In this document: piece after piece, positions 1 to 6,400 of the stretch
How the letters are laid out: each line of letters opens with the position of its first letter
Numbering within the stretch: the stretch's first letter is position 1
From: an uncultured Clostridia bacterium
GTDB lineage: Bacteria > Bacillota > Clostridia > Christensenellales > Borkfalkiaceae
Assembly: GCA_947174175.1 (NCBI GenBank)
Contig: CAMWHW010000038.1
Coordinates: 1 to 8,133 of the forward strand
Reading direction: 5' to 3'
Length of the DNA stretch: 8,133 bases
The notes under the pieces: model-generated
Database searches by the model: none
The model's input: only the letters and a program-made list of their open reading frames with translations
Told to the model about the DNA's origin: nothing
Position numbers and translations under genes: made by a program

Positions 1-3000
1 TCAAACGCATTGTCGCCCACTTCCACCGCCTGCGTGCCGTTCCAGTTATAAGTCAGCGCACGCGCAGTAATCTCCCAGTCGTACGAAATGTTTTCGTATC
101 CGCTCTCGTCCGCAGTCGTGTAGTTCGTGTTGTTAATCGTCAGATCAACGGTGGTCTTCTTCTCACCCTGCTCCGTGGGGTCGCTGAGCGCCGTATAGTT
201 TACGGTGTAGTCGCCATTGTCGATATCAAGTCCTAACCCCTTCATATAGTCTGGCGATATGCGTACGGATATAGGATCGCCTGTATACGAAGGCTTATTT
301 GTTGCCGTAATTTTAGTCCAGGTAGCACCATTATCTGACGAATACTCCCACTCCGCTTTCGAGAAGTCAAGCTTCTTAGGTACGATTTTAATCGTAAGCG
401 TGAAAGGTCCGTCAGAGCAGGTCTCATCGCTGCTCTTTGCCTTGATTGCAAAAGTCGCGGTATATTCGCCGACGTTTACGGCGTTTATAAACGTACCCGT
501 CAGATCGCCGTCCTGTTCAAGATAGGACGCGTCGGACGCGCTGTTGAAATTCACACTAACGTTGCTTAAACCCAAAGGTGTACCCGTGTACTCAATTTCG
601 ACAACGGCTTTACCGTCGTCGTAATCGTCCGTAACGTAAGGTTTACCTGCGATATTCCATTTAATATCGTTGTTGCCCAGGCTGCGCCCCTGCGCGGTAA
701 TTTCGAAATTGTACGTGCAGGTACCCGAGTAATTTTCGCCGTCCGCAGTCTTTACCGTAAGCTCATAGTTGCCCTTTGCAAAGCCTTTTGAAATTGTCAC
801 GGTACCCGTTTTGCCGCTGACCGAAATAGTTCCGTTTTGCGGGTCGCCGCCGTTCAGCGAGTACGTTGCAACCAGATTAACCGTCGCGTCGCTGCCGCAA
901 AGCTGCGTAGGTATTTCGAAGGTAAGCGTTGTTACCGTTCCCCTTTCCCATTCCGTTGCATTTGCGCTGTCCGAATCGATTACTACGGGCTTAGGCGTAA
1001 TTTCCACCTCAGGCTCCGTACCCGAGAACGCGTACAGAGAATTATTTTTAAGCGTAAACACGGGCTTATATTTGCCTGCGTTTTTCACTTTTAAAGTTTC
1101 GCCGTCAAAGCTGATTGCTCCCGTAGGCGCGGCGCAGGTCATAAGGTCGGGGTCGTAACCTTCGAAGGTGAACTCCTGCTCTTCGCCGTTATATTCTTCA
1201 CTCGCGCTGCTGCTTGCGCTCAGCTTGGGGTATGCAACAGCTATTTTATTAAGTTCGAACTGACTGCCCGCGTTTGAAACAGAATAGTTGCAGCTTTCCG
1301 CATTTTCCAAGAATGCGTGCGCATACCAAGTACCCGTGCTGTTCGGGCTGGTAAAATTCGCGCTGCCCGCATTACCGTTTTTGGAATATTTGGTTATAAT
1401 CTTGGGGTATTTGTCGCCGCCGTCGCGCGTGTAAATTTCATTCGTATCTTTGAACTTGGCAACCTTTACTCCGCCATTATCTTCGAATTCGACTTCCAGT
1501 TCCTTCTTATTTACCTTGAAAGTAAAAGTTCTGTCTTTCGACGAATTGGCCGCCTCGTCAGACCACGCGTGATTAGACGACTTTAACGTTACCTTAACAG
1601 TTTTATTTCCAGCGTCGGTAACCTTATCATCCATCTCGATTATGCTCGGGTCGGTGTACAGCGCGGAATCGTACCACGAAGGCTGTTTGTCCGCAGCAAG
1701 GTCGTCCAGAGTTTTTTCTTCTCCGTTGTACGTGATTGTTACCGTTCCGCTGGGCGGAGTCAGTTTTATGGGGTTTATTTTAAAGTCGAAATATCTAACC
1801 GATTCGGTTTCGCCCTTAGTTATGTCGGGCGTGCCGTCAAATATCAAGCTGTCCTTTAACGTAACCTTAACCGAATAAGTGCCAACATCCCGCATATCGC
1901 CGGTATTATCGCTGGGATACTCCAAGTCCATAAGATTGCTGTCGAACCAGGTTTTTTTGTCGGCGGCAACTGCGGATAAATCGAGCGTTTGTCCCGTGTA
2001 AGTAGCTTCTACGTCCTTAGGCGCGTCATATTCGGCAGCCTTGGTCAGATTCAGGTGAATTGCCGCACGGTAATAGTAATTAGAAGAACACCAGGAATTG
2101 GAATCGCCGCCACCTGATTTATTCGTTTGCTTAACATCCCTATAATTATTAGGATGAGCAGAACGAGTCCAAAGGTATTGACCAACGTTATTTTTTGAAG
2201 CCGTCATACCCCAAAGACCTGAGGAAGGATAGACTTCTTCATTCGACGGGATCCATACGTTATCGTTCGCCCAGCTCGTATAGGAGTAATTATACGTAGT
2301 GCTGCTCTTATTTATATAATTTGCATGTGTGTTTGCTATATCGTTTATTTCGTCAGAAAGCGTTGTCTGATAAGTATCCTTGGGGGCAATGATATAGTCG
2401 GAGAATTTTCCTCCCCTTGCAAAATTGGCAAACGTCGTTACGGTAGTCGGCGCAGCTTTGCCATTTGAGCCTTCGTTCGTAGGATGCATAGTAACTTCGG
2501 TACTTACTCTACTTGACGCGGTGCCAGTGCTATCATTGGCTTTACCAACGTACCCGCCGGCATAATATCCCGAACTTGTTTGCCCGGCATTTACACACGC
2601 GTGCAGATAAGTCGTAGAATACAAATTACTTAAAGGGTTAGCCTCACCCATCGTATACGTACCGTCGGTGACAGGTGATTGCCAATAACCTTTACTCAAA
2701 AGTGTAAGCGCGACGTAGTCACCCGCTTTCGATACGTAAACGGGGTAAAATTCCGTACCTCCGACCGTAAGCGTATTGGTGCCGAACTGAGAGCCTTTAA
2801 TGGGGCTGGCGCCATCTTGAAAGTCTTTTATTAAGGCTTTTACGTCGGTATATCCTGCCTTTGTTGCAAAGTTGTCAAGCGCAGTTTTGGAAAACTTACC
2901 TTTTGCGCTGTCGTACAACTCGCCGTATGCCGCCGCCGCATGTGCCGCCACGTTGTTATTCGGCAAAAACACCGCGCCAAAAGTCAGCGCAGTACAAGCG

Positions 3001-3050
3001 CACAGCGTTGCTAATATTCCTCCTACAAAAGTTTTACGTTTAATTTTCAT
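1..3050 (-). CDS. Secreted multidomain surface protein with DUF6273-like domain and Ig/MBG-like repeats (3' end beyond window)
   Basis: The frame is open from the ATG at 3050 to the left edge (1016 residues, no stop). The start is set by a good Shine-Dalgarno 8 bases upstream and an immediate signal peptide: basic MKIKRK, a hydrophobic stretch, then AHA at residues 36-38 as the likely signal peptidase I site. Residues about 95-340 resemble DUF6273: VWIPSNEEV (265-273), LWGMTAS, LWTRSAHP (293-300), and a closing YYYRAAIHLNL where this family usually has a V-R-P-A-L-like motif. Residues 346-430 and 436-520 are a duplicated module. Further beta-rich modules of Ig/MBG type follow at about 618-690, 695-788, 790-894 and 895-998, several containing Y-x-G and G-x-Y motifs. 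I infer an extracellular binding or adhesion role; the ligand is unknown. No catalytic motif is seen. The anchor (LPXTG or membrane helix) would lie outside the window. Domain names come from memory of family patterns, not from a search. Confidence 0.9.
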   Translation of the reverse strand, partial: MKIKRKTFVGGILATLCACTALTFGAVFLPNNNVAAHAAAAYGELYDSAKGKFSKTALDNFATKAGYTDVKALIKDFQDGASPIKGSQFGTNTLTVGGTEFYPVYVSKAGDYVALTLLSKGYWQSPVTDGTYTMGEANPLSNLYSTTYLHACVNAGQTSSGYYAGGYVGKANDSTGTASSRVSTEVTMHPTNEGSNGKAAPTTVTTFANFARGGKFSDYIIAPKDTYQTTLSDEINDIANTHANYINKSSTTYNYSYTSWANDNVWIPSNEEVYPSSGLWGMTASKNNVGQYLWTRSAHPNNYRDVKQTNKSGGGDSNSWCSSNYYYRAAIHLNLTKAAEYDAPKDVEATYTGQTLDLSAVAADKKTWFDSNLMDLEYPSDNTGDMRDVGTYSVKVTLKDSLIFDGTPDITKGETESVRYFDFKINPIKLTPPSGTVTITYNGEEKTLDDLAADKQPSWYDSALYTDPSIIEMDDKVTDAGNKTVKVTLKSSNHAWSDEAANSSKDRTFTFKVNKKELEVEFEDNGGVKVAKFKDTNEIYTRDGGDKYPKIITKYSKNGNAGSANFTSPNSTGTWYAHAFLENAESCNYSVSNAGSQFELNKIAVAYPKLSASSSASEEYNGEEQEFTFEGYDPDLMTCAAPTGAISFDGETLKVKNAGKYKPVFTLKNNSLYAFSGTEPEVEITPKPVVIDSDSANATEWERGTVTTLTFEIPTQLCGSDATVNLVATYSLNGGDPQNGTISVSGKTGTVTISKGFAKGNYELTVKTADGENYSGTCTYNFEITAQGRSLGNNDIKWNIAGKPYVTDDYDDGKAVVEIEYTGTPLGLSNVSVNFNSASDASYLEQDGDLTGTFINAVNVGEYTATFAIKAKSSDETCSDGPFTLTIKIVPKKLDFSKAEWEYSSDNGATWTKITATNKPSYTGDPISVRISPDYMKGLGLDIDNGDYTVNYTALSDPTEQGEKKTTVDLTINNTNYTTADESGYENISYDWEITARALTYNWNGTQAVEVGDNAF
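1491..2015 (-). repeat. Tandem duplicated extracellular module (two copies, about 85 residues each)
   Basis: Residues 346-430 and 436-520 of the secreted protein align by eye. Both run Y-T/N-G, then L-D...LAADK or VAADK, then a W-F/Y-D-S motif, then D-V/A-G, then KVTLK(D/S)S, and end in F-x-F-K-(I/V)-N. Copy 1 contains AADKKTWFDSNL and copy 2 AADKQPSWYDSAL. The copies have clearly diverged and the DNA is not near-identical, so this is an old protein-level duplication and not a recent DNA repeat. The layout is typical of MBG/Ig-like stalk modules in Clostridia surface proteins. Confidence 0.75.
2937..3050 (-). other. Sec signal peptide of the downstream surface protein
   Basis: Residues 1-38 have a basic n-region (MKIKRK), a hydrophobic core (GGILATLCACTALTFGAVFL) and an A-x-A site (AHA, 36-38) before an alanine-rich mature start (AAAYGEL). 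This supports Sec export and cleavage by signal peptidase I. The single cysteines in the core do not form a lipobox: there is no L-x-x-C at the end of the core with a small residue before it. Lipoprotein processing is therefore less likely. Confidence 0.85.
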
Positions 3051-3058
3051 AAACCGTA

Positions 3059-3067
3059 CTCCCTTTT
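3059..3067 (-). promoter_or_regulatory. Ribosome binding site of the secreted protein gene
   Basis: AAAAGGGAG lies 8 bases before the ATG at 3050 and fixes the start. It directly abuts GCCCGCAA (3066-3073), a segment that can pair with upstream TTGCGGGC (3103-3110). Folding of the leader could therefore affect access to this site as well as termination. Confidence 0.8.
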
Positions 3068-3074
3068 GCGGGCT

Positions 3075-3106
3075 AAAAAAATAAGGGCAACCGTTAAAGG
3101 TTGCCC
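3075..3106 (-). terminator. Intrinsic terminator in the 5' leader, candidate attenuator
   Basis: On the minus strand GGGCAACC (3099-3106), loop TTTAAC and GGTTGCCC (3085-3092) form a perfect 8-bp GC-rich stem, followed by TTATTTTTTTA. The U-tract ends 24 bases before the ATG at 3050, between the candidate promoter and the ribosome binding site. It is therefore placed to abort transcription of the secreted protein gene, not to end an upstream gene. This placement is typical of riboswitch or attenuator expression platforms. Alternative pairings exist: TTGCGGGC (3103-3110) with GCCCGCAA (3066-3073), and GGCAAC (3129-3134) with GTTGCC in the 3' arm. Confidence 0.8.
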
Positions 3107-3174
3107 GCAACTAAGTACCCCTTCAACAGTTGCCTAATACTTCGAACGTTTCCGATTATGTACTGAATATCATT

Positions 3175-3240
3175 TATTGGATATTGAATAGGTGGAAACA
3201 GGTACTGAGTGCCAATTGTACCCTATTCATATTTCCAATA
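3175..3240 (-). repeat. Long imperfect inverted repeat with nested hairpin in the leader
   Basis: Left arm TATTGGATATTGAATAGG (3175-3192) pairs with right arm CCTATTCATATTTCCAATA (3222-3240) in about 17 pairs with small bulges. Inside, GTAC (3202-3205) pairs with GTAC (3218-3221). On the plus strand the right arm runs straight into AATTTTTTTT, so it could also act as a terminator of plus-strand transcripts. No plus-strand gene precedes it, so I favour an aptamer-like or structural role in the minus-strand leader. Confidence 0.7.
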
Positions 3241-3250
3241 AATTTTTTTT

Positions 3251-3300
3251 AAAAAATGCGTTGCTAAAAACTCCGTACATAAAAAATACGGAAACAACGC
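3251..3300 (-). terminator. Second terminator-like hairpin in the intergenic region
   Basis: On the minus strand GCGTTG (3295-3300) pairs with CAACGC (3258-3263), and nested CCGTA (3287-3291) pairs with TACGG (3272-3276). ATTTTTT (3251-3257) follows. The stem is interrupted by an asymmetric internal loop, so it would be a weaker terminator than the one at 3450-3479. It could be a backup terminator for the upstream gene or, if the promoter at 3348-3376 is used, an early pause or attenuation point in the leader. Confidence 0.5.
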
Positions 3301-3323
3301 GGAAAAGCGGTATACACTTTTCC
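3301..3323 (-). repeat. Short inverted repeat in the leader
   Basis: GGAAAAG (3301-3307) and CTTTTCC (3317-3323) form a 7-bp stem with a 9-base loop, directly abutting the hairpin at 3258-3300. In the proposed transcript it would be the first stem, about 18 bases from the 5' end. Its function is unknown. Confidence 0.55.
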
Positions 3324-3347
3324 ATATTCGAAATCTTAGGCATCTAT

Positions 3348-3376
3348 ATTTTATCACGGCACTTCCATTATTACAA
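3348..3376 (-). promoter_or_regulatory. Candidate sigma-A promoter for the secreted protein gene
   Basis: The minus strand has TTGTAA (3371-3376, 4 of 6 matches to TTGACA), a 17-base spacer, and TAAAAT (3348-3353, 5 of 6 matches to TATAAT). TGA directly before the -10 gives an extended -10 (TGN). Transcription would begin near 3341. The region is AT-rich, so chance matches are possible, but spacing and the extended -10 make this the best candidate in the gap. Confidence 0.5.
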
Positions 3377-3449
3377 TACATTTTTACAAAATTTTTTAAA
3401 ATAGTGCTAAAAAATACATAAAGCACAATATATTGGGGGTTGAAAAGCA

Positions 3450-3479
3450 AAAATAGCCCCGCGCAGTCTGCGCGGGGCT
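3450..3479 (-). terminator. Strong intrinsic terminator of the membrane-anchored surface protein gene
   Basis: AGCCCCGCGCA (3455-3465) and TGCGCGGGGCT (3469-3479) form a perfect 11-bp stem with a 3-base loop. ATTTTTG follows on the minus strand. The stem begins 6 bases after the stop codon at 3486-3488. The A-rich bases after the stop can extend the stem by pairing with the U-tract, and the element is symmetric enough to act in both directions. It separates the two genes into different transcription units. Confidence 0.92.
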
Positions 3480-3485
3480 GATTTT

Positions 3486-6400
3486 TTATTCGTTTTTATC
3501 CGTTTCGTCCGTGAAACCCATATCGGTTATCGGGTCTGCGGGGGTATAGAAGCCGCCCACGTCGAACACTCTGCCGTCGTCAACAGGCATGGGTGCAACC
3601 ACGTTTCGCACCACCGTTCTCACCGCGGGCGCTGGTGCCTGCGCCGTTTGCGGTTGTTTCTTGGTCGTGTCAATCTTGGTGGTCGTGACCGTAGTCATAA
3701 CCGCGTCGGGGGGAACCTGCGTTGCAGCGGGCGCGCTTTCGGAAGCCGCCGTCTGCTGAGCGGGCTTTTCTCTGCTGTCAAGCACCTTTTCCATTGCCGC
3801 GGTAACTATTTCGGCAAGCGTTGCCGCCGTGAGTCCGCTTATTGCCGCGTCGCCGGACGAACCGTTGCCGCGCATACGCTCGAACATAAGCTCCGTGCGC
3901 GCCTGCGCAAGCTCTTCACGCGTGGCAGCAAGCTCGTTTGCCGCAACGTCGCTTTGCAACTTTTCTATCTTGCCGTTCATTCCCGTGATTATTGCAAGAA
4001 GCTCGGGCGAGATTGAACCGCCGCCCGCCGAAGCCTGCGCCTGGGGTGCGCCCTGCGCCATAGCCTGCTGAGGCATTTGCGGCATCTGGGGCATCATCTG
4101 CGGCATCATCATCTGAGGCTGAGCCATGCGCGCCATACGCTCCTCGCGCTCTTCGCGACGGCGCTCTTCCTCGCGCAGTCTGCGTTCCTCTTCCTTGCGC
4201 TCCTCTCTTTCAAGTCTGCGCTGTTCTTCAAGCTCTCTGCGCTCGCGCTTCTTCTTTGCCGAACGCGCGCCCAGCACTATTGCAAGTATAAGCAGGGTGA
4301 GCGTCACTACCGCTATGACTATCCACCACCAGTTTGCCTTTAAGAAGATGACGACTTTGTCCCAAGTGGTCAGCTCCTTTTCGGGGGTCGTGTAGGTGAA
4401 CGACTTCATTGTGAGCGCCGCCGCACTTGCATCAAGCTCGAAATTCTCGGTGTCGAGAAGTTCCGCCTTTACGTAGTAGTCGGTACTGTATGCAAGTTTG
4501 TCAGCCTCGATTTCCTCCGTGCAAGCTTCGTCGGTGTAATACTTCAAAGTCACCACGTCGGTAAGCGCGCCTATAAAGCCCTCGCTTTCGAACACGGGAA
4601 GTGCGCCTTCCTTTTTGGTTGCGGTAAGAACCGCCTTTGCTATGTTCCAGTCTACCGCCGTTTCGTTTGCAAGCAGAGTTACCTCTTCGTCATACAACGC
4701 AACCGCGAACAACGCTTTCTTCAAAGCCGTCGTGGTAGCCCACTCATAATTTTCATAGTCGTTCAATGCGAATACCGCCTTGTACGTGCCTACCACAGTG
4801 CCGCTTTGCAGCTTGTCGGTGACGAACGTCATAAGCGCTTCGTCGTAGCCGTTGAAGTTACTTGTATCGGGCTTTATGATTGCGCCCGTGTACTTCAAAC
4901 CGCCCTTGAAAGTGGGCGCGTTAACCTTTACTTTGCTTACGTTGATATTTACGTATGCCGTAAATTCGTTGCCGTTCTCGTCGGTGTACTTGACGGAAAC
5001 GCTCTGCAAGCCCGCCTTGAACTTGCCGCCGTCACGCAAGCCCGCGCAGTCGATAGCCAAATCTTCGATAGCAACCTGCTCCTTGCTGCCGTTGTTGAAT
5101 TCGATTTCGGCAGTAAGCTTTGCTTTCAGTTCGTCCAAAGTATTGTCTGCGTTGAAAGTCGCGCCGTCTTCAAGCGTTGCTTCAATTTTAACGACGACCG
5201 CATCACTTATGGTAAGCGTAGCCGTCATATCTTTAATTGAGTTGTAGTTGCCGTCAGAGTGCGTGAACGATACGGTGAATTTATATTCACCCGCGGCGCT
5301 GAAACTGGTGCCGCTCTGTCCTTCAACACTGTACGAAGGCGTTATCCAAGCGGGCAGGTCACCCGCTATTTCAAGCTTGTATTGCGTGCCGTTGAAAACT
5401 TCCTTCTTAGATTCAAACGTTATGCCCGACATATCGTAGTCGGCGGGTTCAATGGTTATATTCGCCGTCATATCGGGGATATCCGCATACTCGGGGTCGC
5501 TGTGCGTGAAACGCGCTATAACCTTGCCGCTGTCCGCAACGTTGGTCGCATCCGTGAATACCGTCGTACCGTCCGCCTTGTAGTAGGTTACCGTTATCCA
5601 ACCGGGCACTTCGCCGTCGATTGCAATGCTGTGCGGCTGTCCGTCGTAAGTGAACGTGCCGTCTTCAAAGGTTACGGAAGGCGTATAAATCTTCTTGTCC
5701 GTAATTTCAAAGGTCAGAGTAACGGTTTCGGGCACCTCGTAGTTCGTGGGGTCGGCAACGCTGAACACCGCTTTTACGGTATACTTACCGACAGCCGTCT
5801 TAGCCGCAAACGGCGTTGTGCCGTCCGCCTCGCAATACGTAACGGTTACGTCGTTAGGCAGATTTTCTATCCAAGGCGTGGGCAAAGATATTGCCGAACC
5901 GGTGTACGTGACCTGCTTGGTTTCGTCGTATCCCGTAGGCTTTTCATAACTTGCCTTGTCAATCTGCAAGGTTGCGGTCAAAGTCGTGGTAATCGTTTTA
6001 TAGTTCGCATTGCTGTGAGTGAAACTTGCGGTATAGTTATAAGTTCCCGCATTCGTGAAGGCAGTTGCGGTCTGCCCCGCCACGGTGTAATTAACACTTA
6101 CGCCGTCGGGCAAAGTGCCCTCAATTTCCAGCTTGTGCGAATCGCCGTCATACGTCAAAGTATCGCCCGTAAAGGTTATGCCCGAAACGTCGAACGTGCC
6201 CTTGTCAATCGTGGGGTAGATATCGAAAGTTTTGCCCTCGTATTCTACGGTAAGGGTTATAGGGTCGCCCGCGGCAAGAGTGCCGGTAATATCAACGTCA
6301 TTGACGTTGACGGGCAGGTAGCTTGAACCGCTGTAATTCCACTTTGCCGTTACGGTAAGGTTGCCCTTTATATCGTCCTTGGTTACGGGATATACAAGGT

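Larger units (their letters stand above)
3051..3341 (-). promoter_or_regulatory. Structured 5' leader of the secreted protein gene (unidentified cis-regulatory RNA candidate)
   Basis: From the candidate start of transcription near 3341 to the ATG, about 290 nt carry a series of inverted repeats: 3301-3323, 3258-3300, 3175-3240, and the terminator at 3085-3106. The sequence GGGTAC occurs twice (3115-3120 and 3219-3224) and both copies can pair with the same CAGTACC segment near 3201-3207. That gives mutually exclusive folds. I compared it from memory with c-di-GMP-I/II, T-box, SAM, THF, preQ1, glycine and ydaO consensus patterns and saw no match. The role as a switch is inferred from structure and placement only. 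Confidence 0.5.

Noticed and set aside
769..1158. Plus-strand open frame of 129 codons opposite the secreted protein gene
   Set aside because: It is a shadow of the real minus-strand frame, with no ribosome binding site or domain.
3066..3110. Nested inverted repeats as ends of a miniature transposon
   Set aside because: There are no flanking target-site duplications and no matching inverted repeat on the other side of the gap. A U-tract and placement before the ribosome binding site fit a regulatory terminator better.
3201..3222. TTGGCACTC as a CIRCE (HrcA) operator half-site
   Set aside because: The second half GAGTGCTAA at the required spacing is absent, and the motif falls in the loop of the long leader hairpin.
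3051..3341. Leader as a c-di-GMP-I (GEMM), c-di-GMP-II, T-box or SAM riboswitch
   Set aside because: The signature core sequences, such as GCACAGGGCAAACC of GEMM or AGGGUGGNACCGCG of the T-box, are not present. GGGCAACC here belongs to the terminator stem.
3223..3450. Minus-strand open frame of 75 codons in the gap
   Set aside because: It starts at a TTG within the terminator's trailing U-tract, crosses the candidate promoter and two hairpins, and has no Shine-Dalgarno. The hydrophobic product reflects AT-rich non-coding sequence.
4137..4256. Arg/Glu-rich tract as a DNA-binding or nuclease domain
   Set aside because: It is a simple charged helix directly after the membrane segment with no catalytic or zinc-binding residues. 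A juxtamembrane single alpha-helix or coiled coil is the simpler reading.
5259..6326. Long plus-strand open frame of 355 codons antisense to the MBG repeats
   Set aside because: It lies wholly inside a clearly coding minus-strand region. Its product is Arg/Val/Gly-rich with no recognisable domain, and there is no promoter or terminator for it. Codon bias of the real gene explains the lack of stops.
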